Assembly (NCBI RefSeq): GCF_004104375.1
Contig: NZ_QOVM01000001.1
Coordinates: 744,001-808,000, forward strand
Source: Leeuwenhoekiella aequorea
Lineage (GTDB): Bacteria; Bacteroidota; Bacteroidia; Flavobacteriales; Flavobacteriaceae
Direction: 5' to 3'
DNA length: 64,000 bases
The position numbers were made by a program, and so were the translations under genes. The stretch's first letter is position 1; the number at the start of each line of letters is the position of its first letter. Shown here piece by piece: positions 36,863-44,973 of the stretch. The notes below the pieces were generated by a model. That model was not told the origin of the DNA. It did not search any database and saw only the letters and a list, made by a program, of their open reading frames with translations.

Positions 36863-37534
36863 TTACATCTGCTGATTTGCAACAATTGTAAATTCTAATT
36901 CAATATCATCATTAATAAATTTATCACCTAAATTATCAAATACAGATTTTGATCCGTAGTTAACTCCCCAATCTGTACGGTCGATTGTAAAAGGCTCAGA
37001 CTTTAAGGTTAATGTATTTCCGGCAACTTCATACATTACAGGGAATTCAATATTTTTCTTAGATTCCTTGATAGTCAAGTTTCCAGACATCATTTTCTTA
37101 CCGTCTTTTTCTGTAACACCGGTAATTTCAAATGCAGCCGTAGGGTATTTTTTCACATTAAAGAAGTCACCTTCTTTACCAGCAACTGTACCCTTTAAAT
37201 GGTCTTCTAGACTTACTTTTTGATCTCCTTCTAAATCAGTAACAACAATTGAAGTCATATTAATAAGAAAACTACCACTTATTTTGTCTCCTTCTAAGCG
37301 AACAACTCCAGATTCTACAGCTACAGTACCCGTGTGAACTCCTGTAGGTTTTTTACCTTCCCAGTTAATTGTAGATGCTTCTTTGTCTAGCATATATTTT
37401 GCAGCTTCCTGAGAAGCCTCTACAGCAGATTCTGCATCTGTTGCTTCAGTCTCATTTTTTGCTTCATTCTTGCAAGAAACGAAAGCTGTAACAAGCACAG
37501 CCATAGTAAAAAGCGATAATAATTTGATCTTCAT
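36863..37534 (-). CDS. YceI family lipoprotein
   Basis: This 223-residue exported protein has an N-terminal lipoprotein signal (FTMAVLVTAFVSC, lipobox Cys at residue 21) and an acidic linker of about 25 residues. The YceI beta-barrel domain follows from about residue 46: MLDKEASTINWEGKK, SGSFLINMTSIVVTDL, FFNVKKYPTAAFEITGV and a C-terminal DRTDWGVNYGS. YceI proteins bind long isoprenoid or lipid molecules in a hydrophobic pocket; the ligand here is unknown. It diverges from grpE across a 153-base gap and has its own candidate promoter at 37568-37575. Confidence 0.9.
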   Translation of the reverse strand: MKIKLLSLFTMAVLVTAFVSCKNEAKNETEATDAESAVEASQEAAKYMLDKEASTINWEGKKPTGVHTGTVAVESGVVRLEGDKISGSFLINMTSIVVTDLEGDQKVSLEDHLKGTVAGKEGDFFNVKKYPTAAFEITGVTEKDGKKMMSGNLTIKESKKNIEFPVMYEVAGNTLTLKSEPFTIDRTDWGVNYGSKSVFDNLGDKFINDDIELEFTIVANQQM

Positions 37535-37567
37535 TTGATATACCTTTAAGTGTTAATTTTTAGCAAT

Positions 37568-37575
37568 CAAATTTA
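37568..37575 (-). promoter_or_regulatory. Candidate -7 box for the YceI gene
   Basis: On the minus strand this reads TAAATTTG, an exact TANNTTTG match, 33 bases before the YceI start codon. No clear -33 TTTG is seen at the standard spacing. Confidence 0.45.
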
Positions 37576-37628
37576 TAAGATTGTACGAGATAACCTCTTA
37601 AATAAAATATAAATTATCTCAGTGACAT

Positions 37629-37661
37629 TTTGACATTTTGATAATATTGGCAGCAATTTTG
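37629..37661 (+). promoter_or_regulatory. Candidate grpE-dnaJ promoter
   Basis: TTTG (37629-37632) is followed after 21 bases by CAATTTTG (37654-37661), close to the Bacteroidota arrangement TTTG-N19-TANNTTTG but with C in place of T at the first -7 position. It lies 26 bases before the grpE ATG. No CIRCE-type inverted repeat is visible, so HrcA control is not supported. Confidence 0.4.
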
Positions 37662-37687
37662 CCTATGCAAGAGAAATTACAATAAAA

Positions 37688-38242
37688 ATGAGTTCAGAAA
37701 ATAGAGACGATATAGTAAATGATCAGGAAGATCTAAATACAGAGACTAGCAATCAAGAAACTGAAGTTTCTGAAAATGAATTAACTGTAGAAGATCAAGT
37801 GCTTAATTTACAAGCAGAATTAGATAAGGAAAAGGATAAATTTCTTAGACTTTTTGCAGAATTTGAGAACTACAAAAGACGTACTGGTAAAGAACGTGTA
37901 GAGATGTTTAAAACTGCGGGGCAGGAGGTTATGCAATCTATGCTTCCGGTTCTTGACGATTTTGACAGAGCACTTATTGAAATTCAGAAAGCAAAAGATA
38001 AAAATCTTCAAAAGGGAGTAGAGTTAATATCTAACAAATTGCGAGAGACTTTAAAGTCAAAAGGACTTAAGGAAATGGAAGTTTCTGCTGGAGATGTTTT
38101 TGATGCAGATATTCACGAGGCAATTACTCAAATTCCTGCACCTAAAGACAGCTTGAAGGGTAAAATTGTAGATGTTATCGAGAAAGGCTACGAACTTGGT
38201 GAAAAAATTATTCGTTTTCCAAAGGTTGTTACCGGTAAATAG
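37688..38242 (+). CDS. grpE: Nucleotide exchange factor GrpE
   Basis: This 184-residue cytosolic cochaperone releases ADP from DnaK. It has an acidic N-terminal tail (about 1-35), a long coiled coil (QAELDKEKDKFLRLFAEFEN), the family core FENYKRRTGKERVEMFKTAG, then VLDDFDRAL and the beta domain ending DADIHEAITQIPAP and GYELGEKIIRFPKVVTG. Length is typical. dnaJ follows after 56 bases on the same strand, the usual flavobacterial pair; dnaK is not in the window. Confidence 0.95.
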   Translation: MSSENRDDIVNDQEDLNTETSNQETEVSENELTVEDQVLNLQAELDKEKDKFLRLFAEFENYKRRTGKERVEMFKTAGQEVMQSMLPVLDDFDRALIEIQKAKDKNLQKGVELISNKLRETLKSKGLKEMEVSAGDVFDADIHEAITQIPAPKDSLKGKIVDVIEKGYELGEKIIRFPKVVTGK

Positions 38243-38298
38243 TTAACCTGCAAAACGAGGCGAAGAATACGATTTAAATTATTGAAGAGACGATTGGG

Positions 38299-39429
38299 AT
38301 GAAAGAAGATTATTACGACATATTAGGATTAAGTAAAGGAGCAACTGCTGCCGAAATTAAAAAGGCATACCGTAAAAAGGCAATTCAGTATCACCCGGAT
38401 AAAAACCCAGGAGACAATGAGGCCGAAGATATGTTTAAAAAAGCAGCGGAGGCTTATGAGATTCTAAGTGATGAGAATAAGCGTGCGCGTTACGATCAAT
38501 ATGGACACCAGGCCTTTGAAGGTGGCGGTGGCTATGGCGGTGGTAATATGAATATGGATGATATCTTCAGTCAATTTGGTGATATTTTTGGCAGCGCTTT
38601 CGGCGGCGGAGGCGGTGGCTTTGGAGGTTTTGGTGGCGGCTTTAGTGGCGGTCAACGTAGAACCAAAGGTAGCAACCTACGCATACGGGTAAAGCTTACG
38701 CTGGAGGAAATTGCTAACGGCGCAGAAAAGAAAATAAAAGTAAAGCGTAAAAAGCAAGCAAGTGGCACCACGTACAAAACGTGTTCTACTTGTAATGGTA
38801 TGGGGCAAGTTACCCGTGTTACCAATACGATTTTAGGTAGAATGCAAACAGCATCTCCTTGTACAACTTGTGGAGGAAGTGGTCAGATTATAGATTCAAA
38901 ACCTGCAGAAGCAGATTCTCAAGGTATGCTTACTGAAGAGGAAACCGTATCTATAAAAATACCTGCAGGTGTTGTAGATGGTATGCAACTTAAAGTAACC
39001 GGAAAAGGTAATGAGGCTCCCGGTAATAATGGGGTTTCGGGAGATTTACTGGTTGTAATTGAAGAAGCTCCTCACGAGACTCTTAGTAGAGAAGGCGATA
39101 ACTTACATTATGATTTGTATGTGAGTATTCCGGAGGCAGTTCTGGGAACAAGTAAAGATATTGATACAGTTACTGGTAAAGTGCGTATTAAGATTGAAGA
39201 AGGTGCGCAAAGTGGTAAAATTTTACGCTTACGCGGAAAAGGGATTCCATCTATAAATGGTTATGGGAAAGGGGATTTATTAGTACACGTAAATGTCTGG
39301 ACTCCTAAAAATTTGAATAAAGAGCAAAAAGAATTTTTTGAAAATATGCTCGATGATGAGCACTTTTCTCCTCAACCTCAAAACGAAGATAAATCGTTCT
39401 TTGAGAAGGTGAAAGACATGTTTTCTTAG
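38299..39429 (+). CDS. dnaJ: Chaperone protein DnaJ with a reduced zinc finger
   Basis: This 376-residue DnaK cochaperone has a J domain (residues 1-70, HPD at 32-34), a Gly-Phe-rich region with long glycine runs (about 74-115), a zinc-finger region, and the C-terminal substrate-binding domains (IKIPAGVVDGMQLKV, RGKGIPSINGYGKGDL). Only two CxxCxGxG repeats are present, CSTCNGMG and CTTCGGSG, where classical DnaJ has four. By their flanks (GQVTRV between them, GQIID after) they correspond to repeats 2 and 3, so zinc centre II is kept and centre I is absent. A dimerisation tail follows. Tandem terminator-like hairpins lie downstream. Confidence 0.95.
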   Translation: MKEDYYDILGLSKGATAAEIKKAYRKKAIQYHPDKNPGDNEAEDMFKKAAEAYEILSDENKRARYDQYGHQAFEGGGGYGGGNMNMDDIFSQFGDIFGSAFGGGGGGFGGFGGGFSGGQRRTKGSNLRIRVKLTLEEIANGAEKKIKVKRKKQASGTTYKTCSTCNGMGQVTRVTNTILGRMQTASPCTTCGGSGQIIDSKPAEADSQGMLTEEETVSIKIPAGVVDGMQLKVTGKGNEAPGNNGVSGDLLVVIEEAPHETLSREGDNLHYDLYVSIPEAVLGTSKDIDTVTGKVRIKIEEGAQSGKILRLRGKGIPSINGYGKGDLLVHVNVWTPKNLNKEQKEFFENMLDDEHFSPQPQNEDKSFFEKVKDMFS

Positions 39430-39465
39430 ATTTTAAGAGCTTATTAAGAAAAATGTGTATATTTG

Positions 39466-39498
39466 AATATCACTAATCACTAGTTAGTGATATTTTTC
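39466..39498 (+). terminator. Terminator hairpin after dnaJ
   Basis: Arms AATATCACTAA and TTAGTGATATT pair perfectly around TCACTAG, and a T-rich tail follows. The stem is long but AT-rich. An exact TATATTTG (39458-39465) sits immediately in front, which could be a promoter overlapping the hairpin. Confidence 0.65.
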
Positions 39499-39518
39499 TT
39501 TTTCATAGCAATTTTTTT

Positions 39519-39552
39519 CCCATCCTTGATGCAAATTAAGGGTGGGTTTTTG
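39519..39552 (+). terminator. Second terminator-like hairpin in the dnaJ-ABC gap
   Basis: Arms CCCATCCTT and AAGGGTGGG (one G-T wobble) enclose a 10-base loop and are followed by TTTTTGTTTT. With the hairpin 20 bases upstream it makes a double terminator. The remainder of the gap, 39553-39727, is AT-rich and shows no confident gene or exact -7 box. Confidence 0.65.
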
Positions 39553-39727
39553 TTTTAGGCTAATTTGTGTTGAAGAATATTCACCTAATAAATTGCAAAC
39601 TAGTTATTTGATTGACTATTTTTTAAAACGAGTATCTAAAATTATTTTTTATTGGCTTACTAAATATATCATAAGAAGCCTGTTGGCTCTAATCATTTCA
39701 ATATCTTTAAACTTTATTTCTTTTTCT

Positions 39728-40684
39728 ATGACAAACCTGCTAGTCGCTGATAATATACACAAGAAATACGGCAACTATACTGCACTAAATAACCTTTCTA
39801 TTTCAATTCCAAAAGGAAGCATATTTGGTCTTTTAGGACCTAATGGAGCTGGTAAAACCACTTTAATACGTATCATAAATCAAATAACGATACCAGATTC
39901 TGGAAATGTGTTGTTAGATGGAGAACCTCTTAATGCTAAACATATTGCCAATATAGGGTATATGCCCGAAGAGCGCGGACTTTACAAATCTATGAAGGTA
40001 GGTGAGCAGGTTATTTATCTTGCTCGATTAAAAGGACTCTCTAAAGCTGAAGCTAAAGAACGCAGTCTCTACTGGTTTGAGCGATTAGGGATGTTAAGTT
40101 GGTGGAATAAAAAAATTCAGGAACTTTCAAAAGGACAGGCCCAGAAAGTACAATTTATAGTTACGGTATTGCACCAACCTAAGTTGTTAATTTTTGATGA
40201 ACCCTTTAGCGGATTTGACCCTATTAATGCTTCGCTTATTAAAGATGAGATTCTAAAACTTAGAGATGATGGTGCGACGATTTTATTTTCTACCCATAGG
40301 ATGGAGTCTGTAGAACAGATGTGTGATCATATTGCCCTCATAAATAAGAGCAATAAAATTCTGGATGGTAAATTATCTGACATAAAACGTGACTATCGCA
40401 CACAAACTTACGAGGTGGGAATTGAAACAATAGATGACAGCCGAAGTAGTTTAGAAAATCTCGAAAAAATACTATTACCAGAAATGGCAGCACATTGGGA
40501 AGTCACTCCTGCTAATTTTAAAACTATTAATGAAAATGATCTTAAGATGATTGTAAAAATTCCGCAGGAATTGAAATCTAAAGATTTACTACTTTATCTT
40601 TCTAACAAAGGTTCGATAAATCATTTTGTAGAAGTTATACCTACAGTAAATGACATTTTTATTCAAACGATAAATGCAGATTGA
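39728..40684 (+). CDS. ABC transporter ATPase, NatA-like
   Basis: This 318-residue ATPase belongs to an ABC-2 exporter of the NatA type. Walker A is GLLGPNGAGKTTLIRI, followed by GYMPEERGLYKSM, the signature ELSKGQAQKVQFIVTVLH and Walker B PKLLIFDEPFSGFDPIN. The frame is open further upstream to 39542, but those 62 extra residues look unlike an ATPase N-terminus. MTNLLVADNIHKKYGNYTAL starts like the family, so I choose the ATG at 39728. The C-terminal 80 residues form the accessory domain usual in this group. The stop TGA overlaps the permease ATG. Confidence 0.9.
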   Translation: MTNLLVADNIHKKYGNYTALNNLSISIPKGSIFGLLGPNGAGKTTLIRIINQITIPDSGNVLLDGEPLNAKHIANIGYMPEERGLYKSMKVGEQVIYLARLKGLSKAEAKERSLYWFERLGMLSWWNKKIQELSKGQAQKVQFIVTVLHQPKLLIFDEPFSGFDPINASLIKDEILKLRDDGATILFSTHRMESVEQMCDHIALINKSNKILDGKLSDIKRDYRTQTYEVGIETIDDSRSSLENLEKILLPEMAAHWEVTPANFKTINENDLKMIVKIPQELKSKDLLLYLSNKGSINHFVEVIPTVNDIFIQTINAD

Positions 40685-41973
40685 TGGGAGCACTGGGTTT
40701 AATTATTAGACGTGAATACAAAGCGAGAGTAACAAACAGGTCATTTATTATAATGACATTTTTGAGTCCGTTGATAGTGGTAGGAATGATTTTTCTTATC
40801 ACTTATCTCACACAAGTTAATGAAGCGGGTAAACGTACGATCGTAGTTGTAGATGAGAGTGGTTTGTTTTATAAAGATTTTGAAAGTACAGAAAGTATAG
40901 ACTATGTAGATTTATCTCCTGCAGGCCTTACCGTTGCAAAAGATCAAGTAGAAGATAATAATTATTTCGGTCTCTTGTATATACCGGCAAATATTAAAAT
41001 TAATACTTCTGGAGTAAGGTTTTATGGCAATGAAGTACCTGGATTTGCTACGCTAGAAAGCATTGAAAATCAAATATCTGCAAAATTAACTAACGAGAAA
41101 TTACTTGATCGTGGTGTAGATTTAGATATGATTGATGAGTCTACAACTTCCGTTTCTGTAAGTATTGAAGATTTCGAAGGAGAGCGTACTTCAAAAATAT
41201 CAAACTGGATAAAAGCAGGTTTTGGAGGTGGAGCAGGTTATCTGTTAATGATGTTTATAATTATTTATGGCAATATGGTTATGCGTTCTGTTATTGAAGA
41301 AAAGACAAACCGTATAATCGAAGTAATTATCTCCTCTGTAAAGCCCTTCAAGTTAATGATGGGTAAAATATTAGGTACTACACTGGCCGGTATTACACAA
41401 TTTATGATTTGGTTAATTATAGGTGGAGGGTTATTGATATGTCTTACTTTATACCTGGGTCTTGATCCTGAAACAGCTAAAACTCCGGTGGGCAATATGG
41501 CAGCAACAGATCTTGATAAAATCGAACTCATTCTATTAGATATTTTGAGACTACCCCTATTAAAGTTGGCTGGTTTCTTCTTGATTTATTTTATAGGAGG
41601 TTATTTTCTTTATAGTTCAATATACGCAGCAATAGGTGCGGCAGTTGACAGTGAGACAGATACACAACAATTTATGTTGCCTATAATTATGCCGCTTATG
41701 CTGGCAATTTATGTAGGCTTCTTTGCGGTTATAGACAACCCAGACGGTTCGGTAGCAACTACATTTTCAATGATACCACTTACTTCTCCTATTGTAATGC
41801 TTATGCGTATACCATTTGGCGTGCCGTGGTGGCAGTTAGTCCTTTCTATAGGGATTTTAGTAGGTAGTTTTTTATTTACTGTGTGGTTTGGTTCAAAAAT
41901 ATATCGAGTAGGAATTCTTATGTATGGTAAAAAGCCCACATATAAAGAAATTCTAAAATGGATTAGGTATTAG
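40684..41973 (+). CDS. ABC-2 type permease, NatB-like
   Basis: This 429-residue membrane protein pairs with the preceding ATPase. One N-terminal membrane segment (FIIMTFLSPLIVVGMIFLIT) is followed by a large extracytoplasmic domain of about 150 residues and a cluster of five or six C-terminal segments, including VMRSVIEEKTNRIIEVIISS, the conserved motif of NatB/YhaP-type permeases. Relatives export sodium or cell-surface compounds; the substrate here is unknown. The start is the ATG of TGATG. A TTG three bases earlier is in frame but less likely. Confidence 0.88.
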   Translation: MGALGLIIRREYKARVTNRSFIIMTFLSPLIVVGMIFLITYLTQVNEAGKRTIVVVDESGLFYKDFESTESIDYVDLSPAGLTVAKDQVEDNNYFGLLYIPANIKINTSGVRFYGNEVPGFATLESIENQISAKLTNEKLLDRGVDLDMIDESTTSVSVSIEDFEGERTSKISNWIKAGFGGGAGYLLMMFIIIYGNMVMRSVIEEKTNRIIEVIISSVKPFKLMMGKILGTTLAGITQFMIWLIIGGGLLICLTLYLGLDPETAKTPVGNMAATDLDKIELILLDILRLPLLKLAGFFLIYFIGGYFLYSSIYAAIGAAVDSETDTQQFMLPIIMPLMLAIYVGFFAVIDNPDGSVATTFSMIPLTSPIVMLMRIPFGVPWWQLVLSIGILVGSFLFTVWFGSKIYRVGILMYGKKPTYKEILKWIRY

Positions 41974-41974
41974 A

Positions 41975-42895
41975 ATGATTCAGGAAAACGTAAAAGAAAC
42001 GGTCAAGGACGGTGCCGAGAAGGTAAAAGATGTCATACAAGAAGATATCTGGGGTACAATTTTAGAATTTTTGTCTATCGGTTTTCATTTTAAAAGTGGT
42101 AATAGTACTATTGATTTAACGATAGGACATTTATTGCTCGTTATTCTTGCTTTTATAGTTGCTAGCGGTATTCTTAGGCTTATTAGGAGTTTAATTACCC
42201 GCAAAATGGACCTGGAGAATGAGCTCAAGTTTAAAAGTATATTTAAGTTTATACGATACCTTGTTTATCTTACTGTTATACTAATAACGCTTAGTGCTTC
42301 AGGAATAGATGTTACGGTATTATTAACTGCTTCGGCAGCACTTTTTGTAGGTCTTGGTTTAGCATTACAAGATTTATTTACAGATATCATAGGAGGAATT
42401 TTTATTATGCTAGACAAATCACTTTCAGTAGGTGATGTGATAGAAGTAGAAGGAAAAGTATCTCGGGTATTTGAAATAAAATTACGTACAACTCGTGCTT
42501 TAACCAGAGATGATAAAGTTATCATTATCCCAAATCATAAGTTTATAAGTGATATTGTTTTTAATTTCACGCAAAATCATCGTACAACTCGTGAGGCTGT
42601 CAAAGTGGGAGTAGCTTACGGAAGTGATACAGATCTGGTAAAGAAAATATTGCTTGATTGTGTAGCTAATCAAAATGGCGTGCTTAAAAGCCCTAAGCCC
42701 TTTGTTCTTTTTGAAGATTTTGCAGATAGTTCGTTAGCTTTTGGAGTCTATTTTTTTATAACAGATAGCTTTTCAGACCCGCGAATAAAAAGCGAAATAC
42801 GCTTCAGAATAGACAAAGAGTTTAGAAAGAACAATATTTCGATTCCCTTTCCGCAGCGGGATGTACATGTTATTAAAACCCCAACATCAATTTAA
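41975..42895 (+). CDS. Small-conductance mechanosensitive channel (MscS family)
   Basis: This 306-residue inner-membrane protein has three hydrophobic segments (about 48-70, 90-110, 112-135). The pore helix is glycine- and alanine-rich, ASAALFVGLGLALQDLFTDI, followed by the MscS beta domain GGIFIMLDKSLSVGDVIEVE and a C-terminal alpha-beta domain. The N-terminal 35 residues are charged and cytoplasmic. It releases solutes on hypo-osmotic shock. It begins one base after the NatB-like gene and belongs to the same operon. Confidence 0.9.
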   Translation: MIQENVKETVKDGAEKVKDVIQEDIWGTILEFLSIGFHFKSGNSTIDLTIGHLLLVILAFIVASGILRLIRSLITRKMDLENELKFKSIFKFIRYLVYLTVILITLSASGIDVTVLLTASAALFVGLGLALQDLFTDIIGGIFIMLDKSLSVGDVIEVEGKVSRVFEIKLRTTRALTRDDKVIIIPNHKFISDIVFNFTQNHRTTREAVKVGVAYGSDTDLVKKILLDCVANQNGVLKSPKPFVLFEDFADSSLAFGVYFFITDSFSDPRIKSEIRFRIDKEFRKNNISIPFPQRDVHVIKTPTSI

Positions 42896-42908
42896 TACAA
42901 TTAATAAA

Positions 42909-43802
42909 ATGATTAAGAGGCTTCTTGTAAGTTTAATAGTGGTTCTTGCAATATCAAATATGCAATCGCAAAGTACAGATATTGCGCGTGTAGAATATAT
43001 GCATATCCCGTTTAGTAATTCTCAAAATACGGTGAGTAGATTTAGAGGATTAGTACAAGTGCCTATTCCTTTAGATAAAGAACTCGATAAAATTTTTGTA
43101 GTAGGTTTTGAATATCAGAATATTAATATTGATATTAATGATGAAACTCCACCTACCTTTAATACTAGAGATGTGGGAACGCTACATCGTATAGATGGAT
43201 TTCTAGGTTACACCTGGAAATTAAATGAAAATTGGAGATTAGGTGTTAAAGCTGGTGCCCGAATTAGTTCTAATCTTCAAGATGGTTTGATGGGTGATGA
43301 TTGGATTTATACAGGTTCTGTATATCTTATAAATGATATGAAAGACGCTACATCGGTAAATAAACCATATCGATGGATTTTTGGATTGGATTATTCAACC
43401 ACTCCAGGGCGTAATTATCCATTGCCTCTCATAAACTATTATAGGGAGTTTCATCCTAATTGGACATATACTCTAGGAGTGCCTAAAACAAATGTTAGGC
43501 ACTATTTAAATAACAATCATAAAGATGCATTGCAGGCATTTGTAACCTTAGACAACTTTTTTGCTAATATTCAAAACAATGTGGTTGTTGATGGAAATAC
43601 CGCAGAAAATATATCGATGACCATTATATTGGGCGGATTAGGCTATGAGCATTTTTTTACAAAGCATTTGTTATATTACGCTTACGCAACACATTCTATT
43701 AGCAATGATTTTAGATTGCGAAATAATGAGCGTGACGATATTTATACAATAAACAGTGAGAATACCTTTTACTTTAGATCTGGAGTAAAATTTAAATTTT
43801 AA
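42909..43802 (+). CDS. DUF6268-like predicted outer-membrane protein
   Basis: This 297-residue exported protein has the signal peptide MIKRLLVSLIVVLAISNMQS. The mature part alternates polar and aromatic residues as in a beta barrel and ends with an aromatic residue (FYFRSGVKFKF), typical of outer-membrane insertion. Segments such as HRIDGFLGYTWKLNENWRLG and LGYEHFFTKHLLYYAYATHS look like transmembrane strands. The ATG at 42909 is preferred over an upstream start at 42861, which lies in mscS and would precede the signal peptide. Function unknown; the DUF6268 name is from memory and not checked. Confidence 0.72.
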   Translation: MIKRLLVSLIVVLAISNMQSQSTDIARVEYMHIPFSNSQNTVSRFRGLVQVPIPLDKELDKIFVVGFEYQNINIDINDETPPTFNTRDVGTLHRIDGFLGYTWKLNENWRLGVKAGARISSNLQDGLMGDDWIYTGSVYLINDMKDATSVNKPYRWIFGLDYSTTPGRNYPLPLINYYREFHPNWTYTLGVPKTNVRHYLNNNHKDALQAFVTLDNFFANIQNNVVVDGNTAENISMTIILGGLGYEHFFTKHLLYYAYATHSISNDFRLRNNERDDIYTINSENTFYFRSGVKFKF

Positions 43803-43804
43803 AA

Positions 43805-44968
43805 ATGGCAAAGATTCTAATTATTGAAGATGAAGCTGCAATTCGCAGAGTTTTAAATAAAATCCTATCTGAAGAAAGTAAAGACTATCTGGTTGAAGAG
43901 GCAGAAGATGGGCTTGCGGGTATGGAGAAAATTAAAGACAATGATTATGATCTTGTTTTGTGTGATATCAAAATGCCAAAAATGGACGGAGTTGAGGTTC
44001 TTGAGGCTACAAAGAAAATAAAACCAGAAATTCCAATGGTTATGATCTCTGGTCATGGAGACTTAGACACCGCTGTAAATACAATGCGTCTAGGTGCCTT
44101 TGACTATATTTCTAAACCGCCAGATCTTAATAGACTCCTTAATACGGTACGCAATGCATTAGATCGTAAGAATCTGGTTGTTGAAAATACCATGCTCAAG
44201 AAAAAAGTGAGTAAGCAATATGAAATGATTGGAGAGAGTGATGCAATTTCAAAAATTAAAGAAATAATTGAAAAAGTAGCACCTACCGAAGCTCGTGTAC
44301 TTATTACAGGACCTAATGGTACGGGTAAAGAACTTGTGGCGCACTGGTTACACGAGAAAAGTGAGCGTGCAAAAGGACCATTAGTTGAGGTTAACTGTGC
44401 CGCTATACCGGCAGAATTGATAGAGAGCGAATTGTTTGGTCACGTGAAAGGTGCATTTACTTCAGCAAACAAAGACCGAGCTGGTAAATTTGAAGCTGCA
44501 AATGGTGGAACAATATTTTTAGACGAGATAGGCGATATGAGTTTGTCTGCTCAGGCAAAAGTGTTACGTGCGCTTCAGGAGAGTAAAGTGTCTCGCGTGG
44601 GTAGCGATAAAGATATTAAGGTTAATGTGCGTGTCCTAGCAGCAACAAATAAAAACCTTCAAAAAGAAATTGCCGATGGTAATTTTAGAGAAGATTTATA
44701 TCACAGACTAGCAGTTATTCTAGTACCTGTCCCTGCACTTAATGAACGTCGTGATGATATTCCTCTTTTAATAAACCATTTTTCTAGTAAAGTGGCGAGT
44801 GAACAGGGAACTGCCTTAAAAGTATTTACGCCTAAAGCTATAGAGAAGTTACAAGAGTATGACTGGACGGGTAATATTAGAGAATTACGCAATGTGGTAG
44901 AGCGACTAATCATTCTTGGTGGCTCAGAGGTTTCAGAAGAAGATGTAAAATTATTTGCAAGTAAATAG
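43805..44968 (+). CDS. NtrC-like response regulator (REC plus AAA+), lacking a visible DNA-binding domain
   Basis: This 387-residue protein has a receiver domain (residues 1-120; phospho-acceptor Asp in LVLCDIKMPKMDG, then MISGHG and the Lys of ISKPP) and a sigma-54-type AAA+ domain (about 140-375). The latter has Walker A GPNGTGKE, Walker B GGTIFLDEIGDM and an arginine-finger region GNFREDLYHRL. The loop that normally reads GAFTGA and touches sigma-54 is GAFTSA. The protein ends soon after EYDWTGNIRELRNVVERL with about 20 residues, too few for the Fis-type helix-turn-helix of normal NtrC proteins (about 450-480 residues). No histidine kinase is adjacent. Confidence 0.92.
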   Translation: MAKILIIEDEAAIRRVLNKILSEESKDYLVEEAEDGLAGMEKIKDNDYDLVLCDIKMPKMDGVEVLEATKKIKPEIPMVMISGHGDLDTAVNTMRLGAFDYISKPPDLNRLLNTVRNALDRKNLVVENTMLKKKVSKQYEMIGESDAISKIKEIIEKVAPTEARVLITGPNGTGKELVAHWLHEKSERAKGPLVEVNCAAIPAELIESELFGHVKGAFTSANKDRAGKFEAANGGTIFLDEIGDMSLSAQAKVLRALQESKVSRVGSDKDIKVNVRVLAATNKNLQKEIADGNFREDLYHRLAVILVPVPALNERRDDIPLLINHFSSKVASEQGTALKVFTPKAIEKLQEYDWTGNIRELRNVVERLIILGGSEVSEEDVKLFASK

Positions 44969-44973
44969 AAATT

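Noticed and set aside
37535-37687. CIRCE element controlling grpE-dnaJ
   Set aside because: No TTAGCACTC-N9-GAGTGCTAA inverted repeat is present in the gap.
39542-39727. 62-residue N-terminal extension of the NatA-like ATPase
   Set aside because: The extension overlaps the second terminator tail, has no ATPase similarity, and the ATG at 39728 starts the domain as in relatives.
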